Positions 49,552 to 59,093 of a stretch of DNA of 64,000 bases are shown piece by piece. Made by a program: the position numbers and the translations under genes. Source of the DNA: Streptococcus sanguinis (lineage in GTDB: Bacteria; Bacillota; Bacilli; Lactobacillales; Streptococcaceae); assembly GCF_019929225.1 (NCBI RefSeq), contig NZ_JAHZPA010000002.1:186001-250000 (forward strand), read 5' to 3'. The first letter of the stretch is position 1. The number at the start of each line of letters is the position of its first letter. The notes below the pieces were generated by a model. It worked only from the letters and a program-made list of their open reading frames with translations, did no database searches and was not told the DNA's origin.

Positions 49552-49576
49552 GCAACTTCAAAGCAGTACTTGAGCA
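49552..49576 (-). repeat. Degenerate streptococcal intergenic repeat fragment
   Basis: GCAACTTCAAAGCAGTACTT plus GAGCA resembles the reverse complement of a small dispersed element common in mitis/sanguinis streptococci (CTCAAAGCACTGCTTTGAG type; recollection). It lies in the 466-base gap after perR. The rest of that gap contains a terminator, a promoter at 49775 and no credible gene. Confidence 0.35.
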
Positions 49577-49614
49577 ATCAGCTATTGCGTCAAGATTCTA
49601 TTTCTAATAAAAAG

Positions 49615-49646
49615 AAAGGCTAGAACTTATGTCTCTTAGCCTTTTT
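49615..49646 (+). terminator. Terminator downstream of perR
   Basis: AAAGGCTA (49615-49622) and TAGCCTTT (49637-49644) with a T tail. Confidence 0.7.
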
Positions 49647-49774
49647 CTATGTGTTTTAGCAAGGCATGTTCGCAGGATATTATCTGAGCATAGAGACGTT
49701 GATACCTAGTCAAGTACAGCACTTAGCAAGATCATATATTTTAAGGATAATCCCTTATATACTTATGCTATTAT

Positions 49775-49803
49775 TTTACAGGCCAATTCTCTTTTGATAT
49801 AAT
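49775..49803 (+). promoter_or_regulatory. Promoter of the unknown membrane-protein gene
   Basis: TTTACA (49775-49780), 17 bases, and TATAAT (49798-49803) with TG one base before. The leader to the ATG is about 135 bases and has no recognised riboswitch. Confidence 0.6.
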
Positions 49804-49944
49804 GAAAGCAGAATAAAGCCTTGTACAAAGAGATTCAAAGAGTTCTGAATGATTTACAATATAGGTAAATTCGCCATAAGTCTGTAGTATCGAAATCTTT
49901 AAGGGGTATTACTTTGTGGGTAGGTTAGATTTTTAGGAGGTCTT

Positions 49945-50691
49945 ATGTTCTGGTGGAGAAAGAAATGGCTGGATGAGTTGTCAGACAGTGATGAATCGCC
50001 TCTTTTGGAATGTCGTCATCTTCTCTTTGAAGAGGAAGCTGGCTATCCCATTTGCCCCTCTTGCGGTCAACTCATAAAAGAGAATTTTCCTAAGAAAGGC
50101 GCGGACAAAGCACGTCTGCACCTGATACGGGAGAAGATGCAGCGAGTATGGAGTGTAAGATTTGGAAGGGAATTTTCAGCAGCTTTGTTTGTGATACCAG
50201 CTATTTTTCTTCCAGAATTTTTAAGCCGTTGGATTTTAACCACTGGAGATTACGGCTTTTCTAGCTTTTTCATTGCTAGCCGTCATACGCCTACAATGAT
50301 TAGCTTCACTTATGAAGGCTATATTCCTTTATTCATCTTTTTTGGGGGCAAAGAACGCTTTAAACGTTTCTCTACTTTTTCTTTAGGATTTGAGCGTTTT
50401 CATAAAATCCTTTATTCTTGGCCTGTTCGGCTTGTTACTTTTATCGCTGTTATTTGCTTTATTAATATTATTATGCCAAAGATTTATGGGGTTGAAGGAG
50501 ATGTCTTTATAGGTAAACATAGCCAGCTAACTCCGGCCCAGCATGCTAAAGGTGTAGAACTTTTCATTTTTGTCAATATGCTCTCTATCTGGATTGTGTC
50601 TGGCTTACTGCTTATTTATCAGTTGATAGACAGGCGGCGGACTTGGTGGCTTAAGGAAGCCAACGAGGTTTATCTGTCTGGCGGGTGTTAA
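49945..50691 (+). CDS. Unrecognised membrane protein with a cysteine-rich N-terminus
   Basis: A 248-residue protein I cannot assign. The N-terminal cytoplasmic part (1-65) has C23, H25, C37 and C40 (ECRH and ICPSCGQ), which could form a zinc ribbon. Four hydrophobic segments follow (about 76-97, 118-136, 155-176, 205-226). It ends in CRLSGGC-like sequence with a final cysteine. A strong AGGAGG ribosome site precedes the ATG. It is flanked by perR and gpmA, each with its own promoter, so it is probably a single-gene unit. Confidence 0.6.
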   Translation: MFWWRKKWLDELSDSDESPLLECRHLLFEEEAGYPICPSCGQLIKENFPKKGADKARLHLIREKMQRVWSVRFGREFSAALFVIPAIFLPEFLSRWILTTGDYGFSSFFIASRHTPTMISFTYEGYIPLFIFFGGKERFKRFSTFSLGFERFHKILYSWPVRLVTFIAVICFINIIMPKIYGVEGDVFIGKHSQLTPAQHAKGVELFIFVNMLSIWIVSGLLLIYQLIDRRRTWWLKEANEVYLSGGC

Positions 50692-50840
50692 GGCAAAGGT
50701 TTCTGCCGAGAAATACAAAAGCGCTTTCTTGCTGAAAAAGGTCTGATTTGACGAAATGGGCTAGCTTTTTAGGCGAAAATTTTGTAAAATAGAATAGATA
50801 AACGGGGACTGCCTCGGAAAATAAAAGGAGAATCCATCTA

Positions 50841-51533
50841 ATGGTAAAATTAGTTTTTGCTCGCCACGGTGAGTCTGAATGGAACAAAGCTAACCTTTTC
50901 ACTGGTTGGGCTGATGTTGACTTGTCTGAAAAAGGTACTCAGCAAGCAATCGACGCTGGTAAACTGATTAAAGAAGCTGGTATCGAGTTTGACCAAGCTT
51001 ACACTTCAGTATTGAAGCGTGCGATTAAGACAACTAACCTTGCTTTGGAAGCGGCTGATCAGCTTTGGGTACCAGTTGAAAAATCATGGCGCTTGAACGA
51101 GCGTCACTATGGCGGACTGACTGGTAAAAACAAGGCAGAAGCAGCTGAGCAATTTGGTGATGAGCAAGTGCATATCTGGCGTCGTTCATACGATGTATTG
51201 CCTCCAAACATGGATCGCGATGATGAGCACTCAGCACACACTGACCGTCGTTATGCTTCACTTGACGACTCAGTAATTCCAGATGCTGAAAACTTGAAAG
51301 TTACTTTGGAACGTGCCCTTCCATTCTGGGAAGACAAGATTGCTCCAGCTTTGAAAGATGGCAAAAATGTCTTTGTAGGTGCACATGGTAACTCTATCCG
51401 TGCCCTTGTAAAGCACATCAAACAATTGTCTGACGATGAAATCATGGACGTGGAAATTCCAAACTTCCCACCATTGGTATTCGAATTTGACGAAAAATTG
51501 AATGTAGTAAAAGAATACTACCTTGGAAAATAA
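50841..51533 (+). CDS. gpmA: 2,3-bisphosphoglycerate-dependent phosphoglycerate mutase
   Basis: Glycolytic enzyme that interconverts 3- and 2-phosphoglycerate. It has 230 residues. The phosphohistidine motif is [33 protein letters not shown] and [14 protein letters not shown] (second His) complete the site. Codon bias is strong. GTAAAAT near 50790 and an AAAGGAG ribosome site precede it. It stands alone. Confidence 0.97.
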   Translation: MVKLVFARHGESEWNKANLFTGWADVDLSEKGTQQAIDAGKLIKEAGIEFDQAYTSVLKRAIKTTNLALEAADQLWVPVEKSWRLNERHYGGLTGKNKAEAAEQFGDEQVHIWRRSYDVLPPNMDRDDEHSAHTDRRYASLDDSVIPDAENLKVTLERALPFWEDKIAPALKDGKNVFVGAHGNSIRALVKHIKQLSDDEIMDVEIPNFPPLVFEFDEKLNVVKEYYLGK

Positions 51534-51545
51534 GCTTAAAGGAAT

Positions 51546-51644
51546 CTGAGATTATTCTCAGGTTCTTTGCTTTTCCAGATAGGAAGAATAAGTCTTGCTG
51601 GAAGCCTAGCCGGCAAGTCTTTTAGGTTCCGTGGTTTGACGGAA
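51546..51644 (+). terminator. Terminator hairpin and two further hairpins after gpmA
   Basis: CTGAGA-TTAT-TCTCAG (51546-51561) is followed by T-rich sequence and probably ends gpmA. CTTGCTGG/CCGGCAAG (51594-51617) is followed by TCTTTT. TTCCGT/ACGGAA (51627-51644) comes next. The later two may be an extra terminator and part of the pbp2B leader. Confidence 0.6.
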
Positions 51645-51754
51645 TTCCTCTTAACTCGTCCACATTTTCAGCTTTTCTATCAGTTTTGAAACATTCATCG
51701 AGCTGGATTTATGGTAAAATAAAGGTCAGAACTTTTACTAGAATGAGAGAGAAG

Positions 51755-53809
51755 ATGGCAAGGAAGAAGAGAAAATTTGACAGTCATTCCATCACCAGAA
51801 GGCTTTATCTGCTGTTTGGAATCGTGATGCTTTTGTTTTTAGCCTTGATTGCCCGTCTGGGCTATATGCAGGTGGTTAATCAGGACTTTTATACGGATAA
51901 GTTGGCCAAGGCCAGCAAGACCAAGATTACCACTAGCTCAGTGCGTGGGCAGATTTATGATGCTACTGGCAAGCCCTTGGTGGAAAATACGACCAAGCAG
52001 GTGGTGACCTATACGCGGGATAATCGGCTGACGGCTGGGGAGATTCGGGCGACAGCTCAAAAGCTCCTGACCTATGTCAGTGTCAGCGATACAGAGGTGA
52101 CAGACCGCCAAGAGGTGGATTATTATTTGGCGGACAGTGCAGTCTATCAGGAAGTAGTAGAAAAGCTGCCCAAGGACAAGAAATTTGATACAGATGGCAA
52201 CCGCCTGCCTGAGTCCAAAATCTATAAGGCGGCAGCTGAGAGCATTGACCCTAAGCAGCTGGGCTATACGGATGAGGAAAAGAAGGCCATTGTTCTCTTT
52301 AGTCAGATGAATGCCATTTCCAACTTTGCGATGGGGACCATCCAGACAGATCCGCTGACAACAGAGCAGGTAGCTGTACTGGCTTCTAGCAGTAAGGAGC
52401 TGCCAGGTATCAGTGTCTCAACAGGCTGGGACCGCAAGGTCTTGGATACCTCACTGGCTTCTATCGTGGGTAATATCTCGACAGAAAAGACTGGACTTCC
52501 GGCTGAGGAAGTGGATGATTACCTGAAAAAAGGCTACTCCCTCAATGACCGGGTGGGGACCTCCTATCTGGAAAAGCAGTATGAGTCAGTCCTGCAAGGC
52601 AAGCGAGCTGAGAAGGAGATTCATCTGGACAAAAATGGTAATATGGAGAGTGTGGAAAATATCTCTGACGGCAGTAAGGGAGACAATCTCAAGCTGACGG
52701 TGGACTTAAGCTTCCAGCAGGGAGTGGAGGACATTCTCAAAAATGCCTTTAATGCAGAGTTGGCTAGTGGCAATGCGACCTACTCTGAGGGTGTCTATGC
52801 CGTAGCTATGGATCCCAATACTGGCGCTGTCTTGGCTATGGCAGGCATCCGTCACAATCTGGAAACGGGAGAAAACTCTGTCGATGCTCTGGGAACCATG
52901 ACCAATGTCTTTGTTCCGGGATCTGTGGTCAAGGCTGCAACATTGACCTCGGGCTGGGAGAATAACGCCATTAGCGGCAACCAAGTCCTGACAGACCAGC
53001 CAATTAGCTTTGGCGGTACGGACAGTATCACTTCTTGGTTCACCCAGTATGGTTCACGTGCTATCACAGCCCAAGAGGCCTTGGAATACTCTTCCAATAC
53101 CTATATGGTGCAGGTAGCGCTGAAGATGATGGGGGCGCCTTACTCAGCGGATATGAAGCTGGATTTTGATGAGCTGGATCCATCCATGAAAAAGCTGCGG
53201 TCGACCTTTGCAGAGTATGGTCTGGGAACTTCAACAGGGATTGATTTGCCAAATGAGTCCACAGGCTATCTTCCAGACAAGTTTACCTTTGCTAACTATC
53301 TGACCAATTCGTTCGGCCAGTTTGACAACTATACGACGCTTCAGCTGGCTCAGTATGCCTCAACAGTAGCTAATAATGGTAAGCGTGTGGCTCCGCATAT
53401 CGTTGAAGGCATTTACGGCAACAGTGACCAAGGAGGACTCGGTGATTTGGTGCAGAAAATTGACACCAAGGAGCTGAACCGGGTCAATATCTCTGACGAG
53501 GATATGAGCATCATCAAGCAAGGTTTCTATCAAGTGGTTCATGGCAGCAGTGGCTTTACGACTGGCCGGACTATTTCTCAGGGAGAGAGCGTGCCAATCA
53601 GTGCCAAGACTGGTACGGCTGAGACCTTTGTGGACAAGGGCAAGAAAGAAGCCATCAATACCAATGTTGTGTCCTATGCACCGAGTGAGAAGCCGCAGAT
53701 TGCGGTGGCGGTGGTGTTCCCTCACAATACGAACCTGTCCTCTACTGTCAGCCACAGTATCACTCGCGATATTATCAATCTTTACAACCAACAACACCCT
53801 ATGAATTAG
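51755..53809 (+). CDS. pbp2B: Penicillin-binding protein 2B (septal class B transpeptidase)
   Basis: Bitopic peptidoglycan transpeptidase, working with FtsW in septal synthesis and a main beta-lactam target. From the ATG at 51755 it has 684 residues; earlier in-frame ATGs add an unlikely N-terminus. It has one membrane helix (about 17-40), a dimerisation domain with SSVRGQIYDATGKPL, and the transpeptidase domain with S-V-V-K (VPGSVVKAA), SSN (EYSSNTY) and KTG (AKTGTAE), all intact. No obvious mosaic block was identified by eye. Confidence 0.95.
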   Translation: MARKKRKFDSHSITRRLYLLFGIVMLLFLALIARLGYMQVVNQDFYTDKLAKASKTKITTSSVRGQIYDATGKPLVENTTKQVVTYTRDNRLTAGEIRATAQKLLTYVSVSDTEVTDRQEVDYYLADSAVYQEVVEKLPKDKKFDTDGNRLPESKIYKAAAESIDPKQLGYTDEEKKAIVLFSQMNAISNFAMGTIQTDPLTTEQVAVLASSSKELPGISVSTGWDRKVLDTSLASIVGNISTEKTGLPAEEVDDYLKKGYSLNDRVGTSYLEKQYESVLQGKRAEKEIHLDKNGNMESVENISDGSKGDNLKLTVDLSFQQGVEDILKNAFNAELASGNATYSEGVYAVAMDPNTGAVLAMAGIRHNLETGENSVDALGTMTNVFVPGSVVKAATLTSGWENNAISGNQVLTDQPISFGGTDSITSWFTQYGSRAITAQEALEYSSNTYMVQVALKMMGAPYSADMKLDFDELDPSMKKLRSTFAEYGLGTSTGIDLPNESTGYLPDKFTFANYLTNSFGQFDNYTTLQLAQYASTVANNGKRVAPHIVEGIYGNSDQGGLGDLVQKIDTKELNRVNISDEDMSIIKQGFYQVVHGSSGFTTGRTISQGESVPISAKTGTAETFVDKGKKEAINTNVVSYAPSEKPQIAVAVVFPHNTNLSSTVSHSITRDIINLYNQQHPMN

Positions 53810-53811
53810 TG

Positions 53812-53885
53812 CTCAATGAAAATCATCAGCAAACATAGAAAGCTAATGCAGTCAGTGCTCAAGTAGAGCAATCTGGTTTGAGGAG
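53812..53885 (+). repeat. Degenerate streptococcal intergenic repeat
   Basis: CTCAATGAAAATCA, then AGCAAAC, AAAGCTAATGCAG and TGCTCAAGTAGAGCA, then TTTGAGGAG matches the order of blocks in a small dispersed repeat I recall from pneumococcus and relatives. It fills the gap between pbp2B and recR. Confidence 0.5.
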
Positions 53886-53912
53886 ATTTTTTGAGAATAG
53901 AGAAAGGATTTT

Positions 53913-54509
53913 ATGCTTTACCCAACCCCTATCGCCAAGCTGATTGACAGTTTTTCAAAGCTGCCCGGCATTGGCATCAAAACAGCCACTCGACTGGCTT
54001 TTTACACTATTGGAATGAGCGATGACGATGTTAATGAATTTGCCAAGAATCTGCTGGCTGCTAAGCGCGAGCTGAGCTACTGCTCTGTCTGTGGCAACCT
54101 GACGGACGAAGACCCTTGTGCTATCTGTCAAGACCAGTCGCGCGATCAATCAACTATTTTGATTGTTGAGGACAGCCGAGATGTATCAGCCATGGAAAAT
54201 ATCCAGGAATACCACGGGCTTTATCATGTCCTACACGGCTTGATTTCACCTATGAACGGCGTTGGACCGGACGATATCAATCTCAAGAGTCTGATCACTC
54301 GTCTGATGGATAGTGAAGTGACGGAGGTTATCGTCGCGACCAATGCGACAGCGGATGGCGAAGCGACTTCCATGTATATCTCACGGGTCTTGAAACCGGC
54401 TGGGATTAAGGTGACTCGCCTAGCGCGTGGTTTGGCGGTTGGCTCTGACATTGAATATGCGGATGAGGTTACGCTGATTCGCGCTATCGAAAATCGGACG
54501 GAATTGTAA
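53913..54509 (+). CDS. recR: Recombination mediator protein RecR
   Basis: Toroidal recombination-mediator protein of 198 residues that loads RecA with RecF and RecO. The N-terminal helix-hairpin-helix ([20 protein letters not shown]), four-cysteine zinc finger (CSVC...CAIC), and Toprim domain ([17 protein letters not shown]) are all present. It follows pbp2B, as in other streptococci. Confidence 0.97.
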   Translation: MLYPTPIAKLIDSFSKLPGIGIKTATRLAFYTIGMSDDDVNEFAKNLLAAKRELSYCSVCGNLTDEDPCAICQDQSRDQSTILIVEDSRDVSAMENIQEYHGLYHVLHGLISPMNGVGPDDINLKSLITRLMDSEVTEVIVATNATADGEATSMYISRVLKPAGIKVTRLARGLAVGSDIEYADEVTLIRAIENRTEL

Positions 54510-54514
54510 ACGTC

Positions 54515-54553
54515 AAGGATTTTTCTGGCTTTAGCTGGCTGGAAGAGTCCTTT
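54515..54553 (+). terminator. Terminator after recR
   Basis: AAGGA...TCCTT with inner complementary bases form an imperfect hairpin followed by Ts. A GATATACT -10 box for ddl is near 54580. Confidence 0.55.
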
Positions 54554-54727
54554 TTTCTGTTCAAAAATGCTGGGAATTGTGATATACTAAAACGGACTAA
54601 TACAGAAGCTCCTGCTTAGAAGAATCCATCAGCTAGGTAGATGCAAAACCAAGCTTTTTAGGTTGTTTTATTTCGAGATGGCAGCTTTTGTAAATCGTAC
54701 TATTTTTAGAAAATGATAGGAAAAATC

Positions 54728-55774
54728 ATGGCAAAACAAAGATTGATTTTATTGTATGGCGGACGCAGTGCAGAGCGGGAAGTTTCGGTTTTATCAGCTG
54801 AGAGCGTCATGCGGGCTGTCAATTATGATAGATTCTCGGTGAAGACTTACTTCATCACCAAGGATGGAGATTTTATCCAAACTCAGGAATTTGAAGCAAC
54901 GCCGGCGGCTGATGAGAAGCTGATGACCAATGCCACAGTTGATATGTCTCGGAAGATTAAGCCTAGCGATATTTACGAAGAAGGAGCAGTGGTTTTTCCA
55001 GTCCTGCATGGTCCCATGGGCGAAGATGGCTCTATCCAAGGTTTCCTAGAAGTACTCAAAATGCCTTATGTCGGCTGTAATATTTTATCTTCTGGCCTGG
55101 CCATGGATAAAATTACGACCAAGCGAGTGCTGGAATCGGCAGGCATTGCCCAAGTGCCTTATGTAGCGCTGGTTGATGGCGAGGATCTAGAGCAAAAAAT
55201 CCAAGAAATCGAAGAGCAATTGACCTATCCAGTCTTTACCAAACCTTCCAATATGGGCTCCAGTGTCGGCATTTCTAAATCGGAGAACCAAGCAGAACTG
55301 CGTGCTTCTCTGGACCTGGCTTTCAAATACGACAGCCGGATACTGGTTGAGCAAGGAGTGACGGCTCGCGAGATTGAGGTTGGGCTTCTGGGCAATGTGG
55401 ATGTCAAGAGTACCCTGCCTGGAGAAGTGGTCAAGGATGTGGCCTTTTATGACTACGAAGCCAAATACATTGATAATAAAATTACCATGGATATTCCGGC
55501 TAAGATTCCAGAAGAAGTGGTGAGTCTGATGCGTCAAAATGCAGAGGCGGCTTTCCGAGCTCTGGGCGGTCTGGGACTGTCCCGCTGTGATTTCTTCTAT
55601 GCAGAAGATGGTCAGGTCTTCCTTAATGAACTCAATACCATGCCAGGATTTACCCAGTGGTCTATGTATCCATTGCTCTGGGAAAATATGGGGCTGGCCT
55701 ATCCTGACTTGATTGAGAAACTAGTTGCTTTAGCTGAAGAGGCATTTGCTAAGAGAGAGGCGCATCTTCTCTAA
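54728..55774 (+). CDS. ddl: D-alanine--D-alanine ligase
   Basis: ATP-grasp enzyme making the D-Ala-D-Ala dipeptide for the cell wall. It has 348 residues from ATG 54728, placed after TAGGAAAA; an ATG at 54713 is within the leader. [42 protein letters not shown] and [12 protein letters not shown] are diagnostic. YDYEAKY retains tyrosine at the position where D-lactate-forming ligases have phenylalanine, so a D-Ala-D-Ala product is expected. Confidence 0.97.
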   Translation: MAKQRLILLYGGRSAEREVSVLSAESVMRAVNYDRFSVKTYFITKDGDFIQTQEFEATPAADEKLMTNATVDMSRKIKPSDIYEEGAVVFPVLHGPMGEDGSIQGFLEVLKMPYVGCNILSSGLAMDKITTKRVLESAGIAQVPYVALVDGEDLEQKIQEIEEQLTYPVFTKPSNMGSSVGISKSENQAELRASLDLAFKYDSRILVEQGVTAREIEVGLLGNVDVKSTLPGEVVKDVAFYDYEAKYIDNKITMDIPAKIPEEVVSLMRQNAEAAFRALGGLGLSRCDFFYAEDGQVFLNELNTMPGFTQWSMYPLLWENMGLAYPDLIEKLVALAEEAFAKREAHLL

Positions 55775-55849
55775 AATATGATATAATAGAGGGGCTGAAA
55801 ATTTTCGGTCCTTTCTTTTTGCGAGCAAACCGAAAAATGAGGAAGAAGT

Positions 55850-57220
55850 ATGAAATTAGATTTATATGAAATTGCAGAAGTCCTATCTGCGAAAAACGAT
55901 GTGACTCAGTTTGAAAACGTCGCTCTTAGAAATGCTGAGTTTGACAGCCGCTTGATTGAGTCAGGTGACCTTTTTGTGCCGCTTAAGGGATCGCGTGATG
56001 GTCATGATTTTATTGCGACAGCCTTTGACCAGGGCGCAGCTGCTACCCTATCTGAGCGTCCAGTGGCAGAAGGAGCTTATGTTTTAGTTGATGATGTCCT
56101 GACAGCCTTTCAGCGTCTGGCCCAGTACTATCTGGAAAAGATGCAGGTGGATGTGCTGGCTGTGACAGGCTCCAACGGTAAAACGACAACCAAGGATATG
56201 TTGGCTCAGTTACTAGCAACCAGCTACAAGACCTATAAGACACAAGGTAATTACAATAACGAAATTGGTCTGCCTTATACGGTTCTTCACATGCCTGAGG
56301 ACACAGAGAAACTTGTCTTAGAGATGGGGCAGGACCACTTGGGTGATATCCATCTCCTGTCGGAACTTGCCAAACCAAAGACGGGCATTGTAACTCTGGT
56401 TGGAGAAGCCCATTTGGAATTTTTCGGCAGCCGAGCTGAGATTGCCCAAGGCAAGATGCAGATTGCGGATGGTTTGAGCAAAGATGGTCTCTTGATCGTG
56501 CCGGCGGATAAGATTGTCAATGAATTTCTGCCAGCGGACTGCAAACTTGTTCGCTTTGGTCCTGATGCGGATATCTTCCTGACGCGTCTGGAAGAGCGCA
56601 AGGACAGCTTGAGCTTTGAATGTAACTTTTTAGAGCAAAGGATTGACCTGCCTGTGACCGGTAAGTACAATGCGACCAATGCCATGATTGCGGCCTATGT
56701 GGCTCTGCAGGAGGGGGTATCTGAGGCGGCTATTGCTCAAGCCTTTTCTGAGCTAGAGCTGACCCGCAATCGAACGGAGTGGAAGAAAGCTGGTAATGGC
56801 GCGGATGTCCTATCGGATGTCTATAATGCCAATCCAACAGCCATGCGCTTGATTCTTGAGACTTTCTCGACCATTCCGGCCAATCCAGGCGGACGAAAAT
56901 TGGCGGTACTGGCGGATATGAAAGAGCTGGGAGCGGACTCTAAGTCTATGCACGGCTCGATGATTACCAGCCTCAATCCAGAAATTGTGACCGACCTTTT
57001 CCTCTATGGACAGGATATGGAAGCACTCTATGACTATGCCAAGGAAATCTACCCTCCAGGCAAGGTCCATTACTTTATCAAAAATGACGAGAAAGACCAG
57101 TTTGAACAACTGACTAAAGCTGTCAGAGAGAGTCTAACCTCTGCTGACCAAATCCTTCTCAAAGGCAGCAATTCCATGAATCTGGCTAAGCTGGTAGAGG
57201 ATTTGGAGGAGGAATTCTGA
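55850..57220 (+). CDS. murF: UDP-MurNAc-tripeptide--D-alanyl-D-alanine ligase
   Basis: Adds the D-Ala-D-Ala made by Ddl to the precursor, completing UDP-MurNAc-pentapeptide. It has 456 residues. DSRLIESGDLFVPLKGSRDGHDF is the N-terminal Mur domain, [15 protein letters not shown] the ATP site, and DVYNANPTAM a C-terminal signature. It follows ddl by 75 bases, with its own ATATAAT -10 near 55784. Confidence 0.97.
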   Translation: MKLDLYEIAEVLSAKNDVTQFENVALRNAEFDSRLIESGDLFVPLKGSRDGHDFIATAFDQGAAATLSERPVAEGAYVLVDDVLTAFQRLAQYYLEKMQVDVLAVTGSNGKTTTKDMLAQLLATSYKTYKTQGNYNNEIGLPYTVLHMPEDTEKLVLEMGQDHLGDIHLLSELAKPKTGIVTLVGEAHLEFFGSRAEIAQGKMQIADGLSKDGLLIVPADKIVNEFLPADCKLVRFGPDADIFLTRLEERKDSLSFECNFLEQRIDLPVTGKYNATNAMIAAYVALQEGVSEAAIAQAFSELELTRNRTEWKKAGNGADVLSDVYNANPTAMRLILETFSTIPANPGGRKLAVLADMKELGADSKSMHGSMITSLNPEIVTDLFLYGQDMEALYDYAKEIYPPGKVHYFIKNDEKDQFEQLTKAVRESLTSADQILLKGSNSMNLAKLVEDLEEEF

Positions 57221-57278
57221 GCAAAAACAGGCAAACTCAGTCTTGTTCAAACCTTATATTAGAATGGGAGCCTAGGAG

Positions 57279-57965
57279 ATGGGAATAAGAGATATGTTTA
57301 CAACCTATAAAACCGAACCGCCTCAACTGGGACTTTGGTATTTTGTTCTTTTGGGGCTAGTCTTTGCGATTATCTGGCTTTCCTATCGCTACTACAATCG
57401 GAAAGCTTACCAGCAGCTATTTGTCGGGATGCAAGCTTGCCAGCTGATAGGCCTCTACTCTTGGTATATGCTGACTGCTGCCCCGCTGTCAGAGAGTCTG
57501 CCTTTTTATCATTGCAGAATGGCTATGTTTGCCTTGATGTTTCTGCCTAATCGCTCAGTGTATAAATTCTATTTTGCACTTTTGGGGACTTTTGGCTCGA
57601 TTGTAGCCTTTATTTACCCGATTTTTGATCCTTACCCTTTTCCCCATATCACTATTTTATCCTTTATTATCGGCCATCTAGCGCTCTTGGGAAATTGTTT
57701 GATTTATCTTTTCAGATATTATCATACTTTCTCTATGAGCTGGCAGCGAGTGGTGTGGACGACCTTTATGATGAATGCTTTTTTGCTTGTTATCAATATG
57801 TTGACAAAGGGTTCTTATGGATTTCTCACAGATCCGCCGCTTGTTGGCAATCACGGACTATTGCTCAATTATCTGCTTGTCTCGATCGTCTTAAGTGCGT
57901 CAGTCTGCTTGGTTTCTGACATTTTTAAGCGAGTGGAGCAGACCAAGACAGTCACCCTAACCTAA
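57279..57965 (+). CDS. YwaF-like membrane protein, copy 1
   Basis: A 228-residue integral membrane protein with about six or seven helices and the family motif SLPFYHCRMAMFA (His-Cys-Arg in a helix), PIFDPYPFPHIT, and GSYGFL near the end. Homologues include Bacillus YwaF; function unknown. It is followed 18 bases later by a paralogue of equal length. Confidence 0.8.
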   Translation: MGIRDMFTTYKTEPPQLGLWYFVLLGLVFAIIWLSYRYYNRKAYQQLFVGMQACQLIGLYSWYMLTAAPLSESLPFYHCRMAMFALMFLPNRSVYKFYFALLGTFGSIVAFIYPIFDPYPFPHITILSFIIGHLALLGNCLIYLFRYYHTFSMSWQRVVWTTFMMNAFLLVINMLTKGSYGFLTDPPLVGNHGLLLNYLLVSIVLSASVCLVSDIFKRVEQTKTVTLT

Positions 57966-57983
57966 TCATCTAACGGAGGATTT

Positions 57984-58670
57984 ATGAAAGATTTTTTAAC
58001 TACGACAAAAACGGTAGCACCGCCTATCTCGATTTTATGGTATGCTGTGATGATTGCTCTGGTCTTGCTGTCTATTTGGAGCTCGCTCAAATACCATGAT
58101 AATCCGCGTTTTGTCAAGGCTTTTAAGTGGATTCAGATTGCCCAACTGCTGATGCTTTATAGCTGGTATTTTGGTTTTCGGATTCCCTTTACCAATAGCC
58201 TGCCCTTTTATCATTGCCGTCTGGCGATGTTCGCGGTGGTCTTTTTGCCAGATAAATGGCGGAGCAAGCAATATTTCGCTCTCTTAGGAGCCAGCGGAGC
58301 GGTCTTTGCCTTGGGCTACCCAGTCTTTGACCCCTATGATTTCCCACATATTACCAGCTTCTCTTTCCTGATTGGTCACTATGCTCTCTTGGTTAATTCC
58401 CTGATTTATCTGATGAATCACTATGACAAGAGCCTGCTCAAGAAGTACATGATTGTAGCTTACACCTTTGGGCTCAATCTTTTCCTAGTCGGCGTTAATC
58501 AAGTGACAGGAGGTAATTACGGTCTGCTAAAAAGTCCGCCTTTTATCCCTGATGCCTCCCTATGGATAAAGTACCTTCTTGTGTCGGTCATCCTTTCTCT
58601 GGCTCTGGTTCTCTTTGACATATTGTTTAAGATACGGTGGAAAAAGCAGTTAAGTCTGGTCCGCAGTTAG
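57984..58670 (+). CDS. YwaF-like membrane protein, copy 2
   Basis: A 228-residue paralogue of the preceding gene, with SLPFYHCRLAMFA, PVFDPYDFPHIT and GGNYGLL in the same places. It has its own ribosome site GGAGGAT and closes the pair before a terminator. The two genes arose by tandem duplication followed by considerable divergence. Confidence 0.8.
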   Translation: MKDFLTTTKTVAPPISILWYAVMIALVLLSIWSSLKYHDNPRFVKAFKWIQIAQLLMLYSWYFGFRIPFTNSLPFYHCRLAMFAVVFLPDKWRSKQYFALLGASGAVFALGYPVFDPYDFPHITSFSFLIGHYALLVNSLIYLMNHYDKSLLKKYMIVAYTFGLNLFLVGVNQVTGGNYGLLKSPPFIPDASLWIKYLLVSVILSLALVLFDILFKIRWKKQLSLVRS

Positions 58671-58689
58671 TTCACTTCAAATTTACAGC

Positions 58690-58720
58690 TCCTGTCAAGT
58701 TAATGTGGCAGGATTTTTTT
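58690..58720 (+). terminator. Terminator after the YwaF-like pair
   Basis: TCCTGTCA (58690-58697) pairs with TGGCAGGA (58706-58713), one G-U pair, and seven Ts follow. Confidence 0.85.
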
Positions 58721-58731
58721 ATTAATTATGA

Positions 58732-59027
58732 CTTGCTTTGCTTCTAGTAACAAATGGGCTGTTTGTCTATCAACTCTTTAAGCTGGTTCAACTAGACGCT
58801 TCTGTTGGCGGAATGAAACACCCCAAATTTTGGACTTTCTTAAGAATTGGCGGACAAAGGGGAGAAGGCTTGAACCTCTATCTCTTGAAACGGAATAAGG
58901 CCATTTTTTCCATGACACCTGAAGAGAAAGAAGAATTGGAAACCAGAAAAAAAGCCTACTCTATTTACTGGGTTTAACCTTACTCTTTGCAATTTTCCTC
59001 TTTAGCAGTGTCATTGTCAGATTTTAA
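58732..59027 (+). pseudogene. Frameshifted small membrane-protein gene
   Basis: The first frame reads LALLLVTNGLFVYQLFKL (membrane segment) through LETRKKAYSIYWV and stops at 58977. After the A7 run at 58947-58953, another frame continues LLYLLGLTLLFAIFLF and SSVIVRF to a stop at 59027, a clear second membrane segment. An A8 run would join them. The gene also lacks a convincing start: no ribosome site, and only TTG at 58738. It is probably a decayed or phase-off copy of a two-helix membrane protein of about 97 residues. Confidence 0.6.
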
Positions 59028-59056
59028 GGGAAATTTTATTGACATAGTAGAATAGA

Positions 59057-59078
59057 ATCGCTCAAAAGGGCGATTTTT
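59057..59078 (+). terminator. Terminator before prfC
   Basis: ATCGCTC (59057-59063), AAAA and GGGCGAT (59068-59074) followed by Ts. Confidence 0.7.
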
Positions 59079-59093
59079 ATCTTCTTTAGATAA

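Noticed and set aside
59039..59050. TTGACATAGTAGAAT as a promoter of prfC
   Set aside because: No -10 box is found at the right distance, and a terminator follows; the TTGAAA/TATAAT pair at 59094-59122 is better.
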